This document shows, one piece after another, positions 8,501 to 17,685 of a stretch of 64,000 nucleotides of DNA (positions are counted from its first letter, which is position 1; the number at the start of each line of letters is the position of its first letter). A model generated the notes under the pieces. The model was not told the DNA's origin and ran no database searches. It worked only from the letters and a program-made list of their open reading frames with translations. Origin of the DNA: Defluviitalea raffinosedens (GTDB lineage Bacteria; Bacillota; Clostridia; Lachnospirales; Defluviitaleaceae); the NCBI RefSeq assembly GCF_016908775.1, contig NZ_JAFBEP010000011.1:1-64000 (forward strand), read 5' to 3'. Made by a program: the position numbers and the translations under genes.

Positions 8501-9997
8501 AGCTTTCACCTCCTTCTGGAGCAAAGGGGTTTGTTCCTTTGCGGTAGTCGTCTATTAGCATTTTTGCAAGATCTGCCTTATTGCGCAGAGCTGTCAGAAT
8601 TTTTGAGTCTACGGTACCCTTGGCGATAAGGTAGATATATGTGCAGCCGTTCTTCTGTCCAACTCTATGGATGCGGGCTTTTGTCTGCTCAAAATTCGAC
8701 ATGGAGTAATCAAGGGAGTAAAATACCATTGTGCTTGCAGCGGTTAGTGTAATACCGAGTCCAGCGGTTGCAATCTGGCCTACAAACACCATGCAGTCGG
8801 GATCACATTGAAACCGGTTTACTTGTTCTTGGCGATCCTTAGTCGCACCATAAATACACGCATAGCCGATGTCCTTCTTCTCCAGCATCCTGCATATGGC
8901 ATGGATTTCAGGAATAAACCTCGCTATGACAACCAGCTTATGCCCTTCTTGAATGCTGCTTTCAAGGATATCCTCAAGAGCTTTCAGTTTGGCATCACTA
9001 ACTTGCTCGATTTTCCCGCCGTCATCGCTTCCGATGAATCCGCCGGTTAATTGCGAAAGACGAAGCAAGCGTGTCAGTATGTTTGTAGCTGTTACTTCTC
9101 CTGCTGACAGCTCAGTATAGCTTTGTTTGACAAGCTCTTTATATTTCTTTAAAGTGACAGGCTCAAGCTCAATATGGCGAATAATATCGGTGGTTTCCGG
9201 CAAATCCAGACACTCCGCTTTGGTCGCCCGGAATGCAATGCTGTGAATCCTTTTCATCAAATCCTGTTCCATTGATTTTTTCAGCACTGGCGTATGGTTG
9301 CCATAGCCAACCATGTTGAAATACCGGTTTCGGAATGCATAGAAGCTATTTCCAAAGATACGAGGATCAAGAAACTTGTACTGGCTGAATACATCTATGG
9401 CTTTGTTGGTTATAACCGTTCCTGTCAGTAGGAGCCGATACTGGGCAAGTAAGCCCAACCGGTGCATTGCCTTTGAAACCGCTGTATTATGTGTTTTAAT
9501 TTTGTGTCCTTCATCAGCAATGATAATGTCAGGATGCCAGTTTGCCAGTTCCTTTTCCATTCTCCATGCAGATTCGTAGTTGATTACCACTACATGGACA
9601 CCTTCGCCAGTTAAAAATCTTAGTTGTTGGATTTTCTTTTGAATCGTGCCATTAAGGACTATAAGCTGATATGGGAAATTTGCGAACCGTTTAAACTCGT
9701 CTTCCCACACTCCCAGAATGGAAAGCGGCGCAACTATTAGCACACGTTTTATTCTTCCTGCAGCAAGCAATGCTCCTATAATGGCGATTGAGACAAGAGT
9801 TTTCCCAGTGCTGGTCAGCCCATTTCCATCAGGAGCGCTGCACCCCATCCGGAAATGGCAGAAACACCACCACCCTTCAGAAGTTCGAATAGACTGCAGA
9901 TGAAATTGAAAGCACGAATCTGATGCTTGTATGGTCTGCCCTTTATGGGCATTGGAATTATTTGCTGCACTTTTGCATTGCTCATTGAGTCTTGCAT
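8490..9997 (-). pseudogene. SNF2/DEAD-box phage helicase, frameshifted in Walker A
   Basis: The N-terminal piece starts at the ATG at 9995-9997 (GGAGG seven bases upstream): QQIIPMPIKGRPYKHQIRAF, ending GAALLMEMG and then TGA (9815-9817). The remaining 440 residues continue in another frame from TGKTLVSIAI and carry DEGH (Walker B), the GTVITNK region and QTKARIHRVGQ (motif VI), a complete SNF2-type helicase. The usual motif here would read MEMGTGKT. The DNA has eight extra bases (within 9810-9819) between the GG and ACTGGGAAAACT, inside the ATP-binding loop. The enzyme is therefore almost certainly inactive. It is the first gene of the leftward operon. Confidence 0.82.
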
Positions 9998-10110
9998 CTT
10001 ATATCCTCCATCCTTCAATTTTGAGGGTTGGCCAACTCTCTGACTCAATGCTACTCGAATTGTTAAAGCCTGTCTGGACATCTAAAGTCCATGTTTTGGG
10101 CAAAAAAATA

Positions 10111-10153
10111 GCCATTATGCAGGAAGGTTTTTGCGCCTTTTTTGCATAATGGC
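10111..10153 (-). terminator. Long hairpin, likely leftward terminator
   Basis: An 11-bp perfect stem (GCCATTATGCA with TGCATAATGGC) that extends on the plus-strand RNA to 17 pairs through G-U wobbles. On the minus strand it is followed by a TATTTTTTTG tract, as in an intrinsic terminator. It lies between the metalloprotease gene and the start of the phage operon, so it would insulate the two. Confidence 0.55.
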
Positions 10154-10192
10154 TTAAAATCTCATTATAATAGCCGGTTTAAAATATAAAAA

Positions 10193-10213
10193 GTTGGACT
10201 TCCGAAGTCCAAC
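10193..10213. terminator. Terminator after the ImmA/IrrE gene
   Basis: A 9-bp perfect stem with a 3-nt loop. T runs follow it on both strands (ATTTTTTATC on plus, TTTTTATATT on minus). It is 7 bases past the stop of the leftward metalloprotease gene. Confidence 0.8.
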
Positions 10214-10219
10214 AATTTT

Positions 10220-12139
10220 TTATCTTATCATTTCTTTATATGCCTTCGCACAAAGAGGGGAAAGTCCCAAGGCTTCCAAAACTTCATTGCATTCATATAT
10301 TGAATGCCCTCTATACGAATGGATAAGCTTTTTATACGCCAATTGCTGTGGAGTGTTATTGAGAGTATATCCGGCAAGCTTTAATATCTCTTCACTGTAT
10401 GTAGGGCTTAGCTCCAATCCGATGCAGATTGCCACAACGGTTTCTAAAGTTGGATTGTTAAGTTCATTGTTTTTTATTCTGTCATATGTTTTTCCTGAAA
10501 GCAAAGTCTTTTCAATAAAAACAACCTTATTGTAGCCTTTTCTTTTGATATGTCCACATACCGCTTGGGAAAATGTCTGGGTTGTGCGGCTCAAATGCTG
10601 ACCTTCTTCGACGAATTCTTCGTGAAATTTTTTTAGCTCTTCTGAACGATTAAATACCTCCATATTATGCTTGTCCGGATTAAATGTCGGCACTCTGTTA
10701 TAATCCGGTGTAGCTTTACGGAACATTATAGAATCGAGGTATACTACAATGTCCATCTTGGAGGCTTTATTTAGTTTTAAATCAAACAGAAGGCAGCATT
10801 CATCTACATGCAGTTTTGCATAATCTGTAAGATCAAGGCTTCCATTTTCTAACCTTTTAATATACTTGGAGTCATTAATTACATAATGACCGTCAACATA
10901 AATAAAATTGCCGCTGTCTATGATCTTTGCGAATTCCGGATTTGCATAGTATTCAAAAAAGGAATCGCTTAGGCTAATACTGTATGTTTGGTTATTTTGC
11001 AACGAGTCTGCCTTAAATGAATAATTGCTGATAAAGTGGTCATTAACGTATGTATATACACCTTCAACTTCCTTATATCCAAGGTCAAGCATCCTTATTT
11101 TGGCTGCTATCCTTGACACCTGGAAGAAGTCAGCTAATTCATACACGACATTTTCCATTATATTTAACCTGTCGTGAGTACCAAAAAGGAGCTCATTCTT
11201 TTTAATTAGCTCCTCAATCTTTTTGATAGTCGTTGATTTAGGCATAAGGATGCGGGGTGCGATTCCGTTAGCATGCCATTCCATCCAGTCTTCTGGCGTC
11301 CATTGCTTTTTGTATTTAGTTGTTTCGTTTACTCTACAGCTTATGAGTAAAGCATCGCTGTTATATGTCTTAACTAACTCATGGTATTTTCTATGCTTAT
11401 ACCAGTGAACACACTCATGAATAATGGTATTGTTCATGCACCCTACGTTTCGCATGAAATACACATTAGGATCCACGAGAATAGTTCCTCTTGAAACTTC
11501 CAAAAGCTTATATGTTCTTTCATTTCTGTCGTAATATTCTATCGTACAATCTCCAAAAACTATTTGACCAAATATAGTGAAATGCTTTGTTAACTGGATT
11601 TCCTTAACCTTAAGCCCCATTCTTTTCGCTACTTCATCTACCGGAATAGGCACAGGAGTACTTAATGCTTCTGGGAAAAATTCACTTAGAAACTCGGTAG
11701 CAACATCGTCAAACTGTTCCTTTTCTATAATTGGCACTAAATATTCAGACAGTCGGCCTATTTTGCTCTCTCTGTACTTGTTGTATATTGAAACAGAGTT
11801 GATTTGAAAATTCTGAATTCCGTCATCAAGGTCAGCTCTGCAGGAGATACGGAACCATTGTTCTATACCGTCATTTTCGCGATTCCTTCGTACTGTTTCT
11901 GCTATTTCAACTTCGGCTGAAACAATTACATCAAATAAAATACTATTGCCTGGTGAATCGGTTATGTCAATCGTTATAATGTCAAAATCGGATAAAGCCG
12001 CTTCATCCGGTGATTGCACACGGTATGAGTTGGATTCCAGCTTATCCGGGTTGTCCTCAATATACTCGGACAATTCGTCAAAGAGTTCATTGTAATACAT
12101 ATTTGCAATAACATCTCTGAACGAGCTGACGCTTGCCAT
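10220..12139 (-). CDS. ImmA/IrrE-type metallopeptidase with HTH C-terminus
   Basis: About 639 residues from the ATG at 12137-12139 (GGGAGG upstream); an extra in-frame 34 residues upstream lack a ribosome binding site and overlap the promoter. The zinc site HECVH, in NNTIIHECVHWYKHRKYHEL, lies near the middle of the protein and matches the ImmA/IrrE (M78) family, which cleaves or relieves XRE-type repressors. The C-terminal 120 residues contain a helix-turn-helix-like segment (SGKTYDRIKNNELNNPTLET). The N-terminal 150 residues are unfamiliar. It diverges from a small XRE gene and the restriction-modification cluster, so it could control them. The protein is much longer than typical ImmA (about 200 residues). 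Its target is unknown. Confidence 0.75.
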   Translation of the reverse strand: MASVSSFRDVIANMYYNELFDELSEYIEDNPDKLESNSYRVQSPDEAALSDFDIITIDITDSPGNSILFDVIVSAEVEIAETVRRNRENDGIEQWFRISCRADLDDGIQNFQINSVSIYNKYRESKIGRLSEYLVPIIEKEQFDDVATEFLSEFFPEALSTPVPIPVDEVAKRMGLKVKEIQLTKHFTIFGQIVFGDCTIEYYDRNERTYKLLEVSRGTILVDPNVYFMRNVGCMNNTIIHECVHWYKHRKYHELVKTYNSDALLISCRVNETTKYKKQWTPEDWMEWHANGIAPRILMPKSTTIKKIEELIKKNELLFGTHDRLNIMENVVYELADFFQVSRIAAKIRMLDLGYKEVEGVYTYVNDHFISNYSFKADSLQNNQTYSISLSDSFFEYYANPEFAKIIDSGNFIYVDGHYVINDSKYIKRLENGSLDLTDYAKLHVDECCLLFDLKLNKASKMDIVVYLDSIMFRKATPDYNRVPTFNPDKHNMEVFNRSEELKKFHEEFVEEGQHLSRTTQTFSQAVCGHIKRKGYNKVVFIEKTLLSGKTYDRIKNNELNNPTLETVVAICIGLELSPTYSEEILKLAGYTLNNTPQQLAYKKLIHSYRGHSIYECNEVLEALGLSPLCAKAYKEMIR

Positions 12140-12193
12140 ACCGTACCTCCCTAATAACATTTCATCATACAGACCAGATATTTCCTTATGTAA

Positions 12194-12276
12194 ATTATAG
12201 CATAAATTGCGAAAAACACAATAATTAATTTGCGAACTCAAATTTTTGTTGTGTTTTAACCAGCTTTATGATATTC
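12194..12276. promoter_or_regulatory. Divergent promoter pair with palindromic operator
   Basis: Leftward promoter: TTGTGT (12216-12221, minus strand), 16-bp spacer, TATAAT (12194-12199). Rightward promoter: TTGTGT (12249-12254), 17-bp spacer, TATTCT. Both -35 boxes are the arms of one inverted repeat, AAAACACAA (12213-12221) and TTGTGTTTT (12249-12257). A TTGCGAA direct repeat occurs at 12208 and 12230, 22 bp apart. A regulator bound at the palindrome would cover both -35 boxes. The XRE protein next door is the obvious candidate. Confidence 0.65.
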
Positions 12277-12303
12277 TTTATATTACAAGGCGAGGTGACA
12301 ATT

Positions 12304-12507
12304 ATGGCCGTAAGCTATAAAAAACTCTGGAAGCTCCTTATTGATAAAGATATGAAAAAGAAAGATTTAAGAGAAGCGGCTGGTATTAGTACATCTACAA
12401 TGGCAAAACTTAGTAAAAACGAAAATGTTAATACAGATATCTTAGTCAAAATATGTAAGGCTCTTAATTGCGATATCGCTGATATTATGGAAATAACTGA
12501 GGATTAA
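12304..12507 (+). CDS. XRE-family HTH regulator
   Basis: 67 residues, one Cro/C1-type helix-turn-helix (KKKDLREAAGISTSTMAKLS, then VLVKI-type helices NTDILVKICKALNCDIADIM). The start is the ATG at 12304 with GAGGTG upstream; an upstream in-frame ATG lies in the promoter. It is 33 bp before the nuclease-domain gene and points the same way. It probably acts as the controller of the restriction-modification operon and of its own divergent promoter, as C-proteins or ImmR-like repressors do. The target is inferred from position. Confidence 0.85.
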   Translation: MAVSYKKLWKLLIDKDMKKKDLREAAGISTSTMAKLSKNENVNTDILVKICKALNCDIADIMEITED

Positions 12508-12540
12508 ACTTTTACATACTTTTTTAGGAGGTATATATAA

Positions 12541-12855
12541 ATGTCAAAATATGCTTCATTAGACGCTAGAACTGAATTAGAACAAACAGTAGCTGAAGAT
12601 TTTAAGGCTGCTTTTGAAAAAAGAGGATTTACAGTTAAACATAACGGAGGTGTAACTCATGCACCTGCCGGAGTACCTGATATTGAAATGTTTGATGCTA
12701 ATTTTAATTTTAATATTGAAGTAACCAAACGAGTAGGAGCACAACAAGACGGGGAATTTAACTCAATAAGGGATCATCTTAATTCTTTTAAAAATAATAA
12801 TACCCAAAAAATGTATATTGTATATTTATATCGCCAAATACGTCTCAAAGAATGA
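12541..12855 (+). CDS. Restriction nuclease domain fragment, PD-(D/E)XK-like
   Basis: 104 residues with LEQTVAEDFKAAFEKRGFTV, then PAGVPDIEMFDANFNFNIEV and TKR, the layout of a PD-(D/E)XK nuclease core. The last residues (LYRQIRLKE) look wrong for the family. One missing T near 12826-12830 would continue the protein as YFISPNTSQR straight into the ATG of the methylase gene, giving one fused nuclease-methylase of about 750 residues, as in BcgI-type enzymes. As the DNA stands the two frames overlap by 4 bp (ATGA) and could be translated as separate subunits. Start ATG behind AGGAGG. A naturally split pair cannot be excluded. Confidence 0.65.
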   Translation: MSKYASLDARTELEQTVAEDFKAAFEKRGFTVKHNGGVTHAPAGVPDIEMFDANFNFNIEVTKRVGAQQDGEFNSIRDHLNSFKNNNTQKMYIVYLYRQIRLKE

Positions 12856-14783
12856 TTGATAGCATTAAAGACCATAATCGTCAAAGAGTAATTGAAGGAA
12901 ATCCTGATTTGAAAATATTACCACTATCATTTGAAACATTAGAGCTGTATTTAGAGCGTTTAGCAAAGAGTGAAGCAGACTTGTATCCAATAAGTAGCCT
13001 TATCAATTTGTTTTCAAATTTTAATAGTTTTGTAGATGATTTACGAATAAAAAAACTATTACAACAAATAATTTTCCCTAATGATTTTGATTTTGAGCAA
13101 AAAATATTACAAGAAGAAAAAGATAGAGATAGTGAAACCCTTAATAATTTAGTAAAAGACTTAATCAAACTTGAAAATTATATGCGAGAAAATGGCGTTG
13201 CTACTGGAGGTGCTGCGATTAATGCATTAATATATCTTGTATTTGTAAAACTATATGAAGAAAAAAGAGAAAGAGAAAATGGAGACCAGAATCGCTTTTC
13301 AAATGTTAAATCCTTTGAAAAATATATAAGAAATGTTAGTGGGAGAATACGTAATCAAAAAAGAGCAATACACGAATTGTTTAGATCGATAAAGGATGAA
13401 GCGCAATTCGTTGAATCAGGAATGTTCACAAACACTGATAATTTTCCTGATTCTTTGAATGATGACTTTATTATGGAAAAAGTCCTGCCAATATTTAGTC
13501 AATATAATTTTCTAGGAACTACTGTAGATGCATTAGGAGCTGTTTATGAAGTTCTGGCCTTAAGATCTGAAAAAGATGTAAAAGTTGGCCAGTTTTTTAC
13601 TCCTGAAAAAGTAGTAAAATTTATGGTAAAAATGGCTGAGTTAAGTCCAGATGATTATGTCCTTGATCCCGCATGTGGAACTGGGCGGTTTTTGATACAC
13701 GCGATGGATGATATGATCTCAAAAATAAATGAACCCACAACTACCAAGCGCGATAAAAAGAAGAATAAAATTCAACAAAAACAATTGTTTGGCGCTGATA
13801 TTGACATGAGAATTGCTAAAATTGCAAAAATGAATATGTGGATACATGGAGATGGAAAATCGAATATCAAAGGTGAGGTTAATGGAATAACACTACATCG
13901 TAATATTAAAGGTTTTAATGATGATGTGGGCTGTGATAATAGTTTTGATGTTATTTTAACGAATCCCCCTTTGGGTGAGCTAAACTATCAGACAGCAACT
14001 TTTACTGATTTGGGTGATGTAAAAGAACGATTGATGCGCATTCCAATATTGCCAATTAAAAATAAGACTAAAGAAAAAAGAGATACTATTGCACAAAGAA
14101 TAGAAGTACATAGACGTGAACTTGAAGAAATGATTGATTTAAAAAATAAAGCAGAATTAGATAGAAGTTTAAGCAAAAAAGAGTTAAATTCATTAAAGAG
14201 AAAAATTGAAAATAAAATACGAACTATAGAGAATAATCAATCTCAGTTGTCCGAAATAGAATCTCAAATAGCTTCTGGAAATTGTGAAATTGAGGTTACA
14301 GGTAATACAATGAAAGGAGGAGCTTTATTTTTAACAGCCATTTGGCACTATTTAAAAAATAATACAGAAAAAAGTGAATTACCAGAATGGCGTGGAGGTA
14401 AATTGCTCACCATTTTAGATGAAGGCATTCTTAATACGGACAATTATAAACATGTTCGTGACTATATAAAAACGCACTTTTATATTAAAGCTATAATATC
14501 TTTAACTAGAGATGCTTTCGTTCCTGTATCAAAGACTTCAACTAAAACTTCTATTCTCTATGCAATTAAGAAAACAGACCTAACAGCTATACAAAGAGAA
14601 CCCATATTTTTTGCTCACGTTGATAAAGTTGGGGTTGATACAAAAGGAAAGGAATGTGAAAATCATTTAGATAAAATATTAGAAGAATATTTTGCTTTTA
14701 AAATTGCTGTAATTAATTCATATAAAGGACTTGAGTTTAGAAGAGATATTTTTGAATCACTTTATACTGGAGGAAATAAATAA
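12852..14783 (+). CDS. N6-adenine DNA methylase, HsdM/BcgIA-like
   Basis: 643 residues. The helical N-terminal domain (up to residue 220) is followed by VKVGQFFTPEKVVKFMVKMA, the SAM-binding motif I DPACGTGRF, and the catalytic NPPL motif (TNPPLGEL). A Lys/Glu-rich coiled insert (about residues 400-480) interrupts the catalytic core. The C-terminal part holds GGKLLTILDEGILNTDNYKH and SLTRDAFVPVSKTSTKTSIL, standard for type I and BcgI-type modification subunits. It methylates adenine in a bipartite site set by the S subunit. It overlaps the nuclease fragment by 4 bp and the S gene by 1 bp (TAATG), so this is one operon. Composition is visibly more AT-rich than the phage module or core genes. 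Confidence 0.88.
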   Translation: MIDSIKDHNRQRVIEGNPDLKILPLSFETLELYLERLAKSEADLYPISSLINLFSNFNSFVDDLRIKKLLQQIIFPNDFDFEQKILQEEKDRDSETLNNLVKDLIKLENYMRENGVATGGAAINALIYLVFVKLYEEKRERENGDQNRFSNVKSFEKYIRNVSGRIRNQKRAIHELFRSIKDEAQFVESGMFTNTDNFPDSLNDDFIMEKVLPIFSQYNFLGTTVDALGAVYEVLALRSEKDVKVGQFFTPEKVVKFMVKMAELSPDDYVLDPACGTGRFLIHAMDDMISKINEPTTTKRDKKKNKIQQKQLFGADIDMRIAKIAKMNMWIHGDGKSNIKGEVNGITLHRNIKGFNDDVGCDNSFDVILTNPPLGELNYQTATFTDLGDVKERLMRIPILPIKNKTKEKRDTIAQRIEVHRRELEEMIDLKNKAELDRSLSKKELNSLKRKIENKIRTIENNQSQLSEIESQIASGNCEIEVTGNTMKGGALFLTAIWHYLKNNTEKSELPEWRGGKLLTILDEGILNTDNYKHVRDYIKTHFYIKAIISLTRDAFVPVSKTSTKTSILYAIKKTDLTAIQREPIFFAHVDKVGVDTKGKECENHLDKILEEYFAFKIAVINSYKGLEFRRDIFESLYTGGNK

Positions 14784-16204
14784 TGTATACGACAAATTAC
14801 TTTTACAGGTATGTAGAAGATCTGTCTACAAGGTTTGACCAACATTTTCTTAATCCTATATGGAATATTAAAATAGATAGAATGAATAAAAGTAATTTTG
14901 TACCACTTCATGTGTATTTAAGTAATAATATATAATCCGGAACAACACCAAAGAAAGAACAGATGTATACAAGCGACATTGCGCCAAGTGATAGTTTTAA
15001 TTTTATACAAATTGGCTCTATAGATTGGAAAGGAAACATTGATAGCGAGACAGACTATAAAATTGATTCACAATTCCTTGAATCATTAGACGAATCTTCT
15101 ATTATAAGAAAAAATGATCTGCTTCTTGCTGCTACAGGAGCTACTATTGGAAAAGTAGGAATATATAAATCCGATGAACCAAGTATTGCATGTGCTGATC
15201 TATTAACTATAAGATTAAAAGATGAAAGGTTAGCAGAAATAATACACTTTTTTTTGCTTTCCGATTATGGCAAGGAACAAATTATAAGAAATATATTTGG
15301 CTCTACTAATGGGCATATTAAGAGTGCTGATATAGAAAATATTCTTGTGCCCAGAATTGATGACAATTTGATTAAATCATTTTATCAAGAGATAGTTCCT
15401 CAAATAAACTATTATTATACAATTAAAGAAAAAGAAAAAAAATTATTATTAGAAATAGATGCTACCATATTAAGTGAATTAAACTGGAAAGCAAATTTTA
15501 ATACATTTCCAGTATCCGAATACACACATAGCTTTTTTAGATATCCGTCAGAAATTAATTCCAGATTAGATACCTTGTATAACGATATTATATTTGATTT
15601 TCTTTATAAAAATATTGAAGCATCTCCATATGATTTTTTTGAATTATCAAAGTTTGTTGATTTAAGATTGGAGCTTCGAAATCCACAAAATGAACCTGAA
15701 CAATATTTTGATTATGTTGATATTGGTAGTATAGATACAACTTACGGAATAATATATCCGACAAGAATGCAAGGAAATGAAGCAACAAGTTCTAGAATGC
15801 GTCAAGTTATGTATGCTAATGATATTCTTGTTTCGACAACGAGACCAACTAGAAGAGCAATTGCCACAGTGACTGATTATCTAGACAATCAGATATGTTC
15901 TACTGGTTTTGCAGTATTAATTCCAAAAAGGGATGTAATTGGGGAATTTCTATTTCATATACTCCGAAGTGAAATTGTAACTGCTCAGTTTGAAAGGTTA
16001 TGTAGCGGATCTGGATACCCAGCAATTAATAAAGAAAATGATGTACTTCGGGTTCTAGTACCTGAAGTTAATAAAGATGAACAGGATAGAATTCTTTCTA
16101 AAATAACAGCAAAACTTCAACTCGCAAAAAGTATGGGAGACGAAGCAGAAAAAATATGGCATAAAGGTTTGAATAGGTTTGAAAATTTAGTTATAAGGAA
16201 GTGA
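14783..16204 (+). pseudogene. Restriction-modification specificity subunit with internal TAA
   Basis: The frame opens at the ATG at 14783 (overlapping the methylase stop), runs 50 codons to VYLSNNI, meets TAA at 14933-14935, and continues in the same frame SGTTPKKEQMYTSD for over 400 residues. The ISGxTPxKxxxY pattern is the first target-recognition domain of HsdS proteins, so the stop replaces a sense codon inside that domain. Two target domains are visible (FIQIGSIDWKGN to SADIENILVP; FDYVDIGSIDTTYG to SGSGYPAINKENDVLRVLVP), each followed by a helical spacer. A product restarting at the ATG at 14963 would lack the first 60 residues and probably recognise DNA poorly. With the split nuclease-methylase upstream, the whole system looks inactivated. 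Confidence 0.82.
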
Positions 16205-16255
16205 AGAAAGAAAAAATACATTGTGGCAAAAACTTCACATCTATCCTGTATCCTC

Positions 16256-16277
16256 AACCCCTTGTAAAAAGGGGGTT
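16256..16277 (+). terminator. Hairpin after the specificity gene
   Basis: AACCCC pairs with GGGGTT across a short A-rich loop about 50 bp past the specificity gene stop. No clear T tract follows, so termination is uncertain. Confidence 0.35.
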
Positions 16278-16340
16278 ATCTAATCTGGTAACTCAACTAT
16301 TAATTTTCGGGACGGTTGATATGTTCCCTCAAGCAACAAA

Positions 16341-16415
16341 AATAAGGGTTTCCTGACATTGTATCCTCCGGCAAAGTAACCGTGAGAAAAACTCAATGTC
16401 TGGAAACCCTTTATT
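16341..16415. repeat. Near-perfect inverted repeat of about 21 bp
   Basis: AATAAGGGTTTCCTGACATTG at 16341-16361 matches the reverse complement of 16394-16415 apart from one mismatch and one extra base. The arms enclose 32 bp. It lies between the restriction-modification cluster and the group II intron remnant. No transposase frame surrounds it. It may be a small mobile-element end, or simply a long hairpin. Confidence 0.5.
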
Positions 16416-16452
16416 TACGGGCATTTGTGGTCCTTATATTCCTATACCATTG

Positions 16453-16524
16453 ATAGAGTAGAGCAGTGGGATTGCCACCGCCCCCTCATCAAACCGTACG
16501 TGCGGTTTTCCCGCATATGGCTTT
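16453..16524 (-). mobile_element. Group II intron remnant: domains V and VI
   Basis: On the minus strand, 16524-16491 reads as a 34-nt domain V: AAAGCC, a short stem, the GGGAAAACC tetraloop-type tip, then CACGTACGGTTT. Domain VI follows as a hairpin (GGCGGTGG with CCACTGC), ending in CTACTCTAT at 16453, the usual 3' splice boundary form. No reverse transcriptase reading frame exists in the several hundred bases upstream (16525-16820), so only the 3' tip of the intron remains. The rest of 16525-16823 shows nothing I can identify. Confidence 0.75.
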
Positions 16525-16823
16525 CCATTATTCTTTCCTTTAGTATTCAACCTCAAATACTTGCCAATCCTGCCTACAAGGTCAATTCTCTGACAACACC
16601 TGTTTGTTAATGTTACTCTAAAATCATTTCTTTCCACAGTTAGTTGAAACTCAACGTTTTCATAATTGTAAATCTCCAATTTCTAATTCGATTTTAATTT
16701 TTCAACTAAAGCAAGAAAGAACAAATTTTGATTGACATTTACAGGGGAAAATTCGATTGAAATATTGGTAAATTAACCATACAACATTACTATTGTATTA
16801 TTGCAGAATAATCGGTAATCCTA

Positions 16824-17573
16824 CTAAGCACTTATAGTTGAAAATATGTATCCAAGACCTACCATAATAACATTTGAAATACTATGCATTAGCATTGGAT
16901 ATATAACACTGTTACTTTCTTGATATGCTTTTCCATAGACTATCCCAAGAACAAAGCAGTATATCAGCTGAAGGTAATTCATATCTATTGAAAATGGATT
17001 GATAGTCCATCTAATATGTGCAATTGAAAACAATACTGCTGCTATAATAACCTCATAGGACAAGTTCAGTTTTGTAAATTTTTTCTCATTATTACTGCCA
17101 ATTCGGAATGTGAGAATCCCTATAGGTAAAGCACGAAATAAAACTTCTTCTGATGTCCCTGACAACAATAGTTGGAACCCTAATGTGCCTAGAACATTTT
17201 TCACATTTAACGGATAATCATATTTTATAATTTGATTACTAAAAAATCTAATCCCATATGAGATTAGGGTAAATATAAGTACAGCAACTGTAAAAACTAA
17301 CAAATACTTTATTCCTAATTTCTTATCTCCCAAACTAAAACCAAAATCAATTTTATATTTTTTATTAAGTATTATAATAGCTAATAACGCTATTAGCATC
17401 TGTACAATATGATGTACGGATACATATGCAAAAATACCATATTCATCTATTGCCCTGTAATCAAAACAGTTAGCAATTAAATTTCCAACTTTACTCGCGA
17501 ATTGCTGGAATATTAATAGTAAGGCTATTGCTAGTATACTTAACCCTGTTTGATTGCTTTTGCTGTTTATCAT
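16824..17573 (-). CDS. CPBP-family intramembrane metalloprotease
   Basis: 249 residues, about seven membrane segments. The CPBP (CAAX protease/bacteriocin-processing) motifs are present: GTSEEVLFRALPIG (glutamates of motif 1), SIAHIRW (motif 2 His) and MLMHSISN (motif 3 His and Asn). Such proteins cleave membrane substrates or give immunity to bacteriocins. No bacteriocin gene is nearby. The ribosome binding site is weak (AGGATG). It is followed by the intron remnant and preceded by a rhomboid gene in the same direction. Confidence 0.85.
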   Translation of the reverse strand: MINSKSNQTGLSILAIALLLIFQQFASKVGNLIANCFDYRAIDEYGIFAYVSVHHIVQMLIALLAIIILNKKYKIDFGFSLGDKKLGIKYLLVFTVAVLIFTLISYGIRFFSNQIIKYDYPLNVKNVLGTLGFQLLLSGTSEEVLFRALPIGILTFRIGSNNEKKFTKLNLSYEVIIAAVLFSIAHIRWTINPFSIDMNYLQLIYCFVLGIVYGKAYQESNSVIYPMLMHSISNVIMVGLGYIFSTISA

Positions 17574-17685
17574 ATGTTTCTATCATCCTATCCCTTCGAT
17601 TGCTCAATAGTATGTTAAGTAATTATTATACATTATAATATACAAAGGATTTTAATTTATGTCATATAGTCAAATTCATAACCAG

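Noticed and set aside
16425-16679. Open frames on both strands across the intron remnant
   Set aside because: They translate domain V-VI RNA structure and flanking sequence, not a protein.
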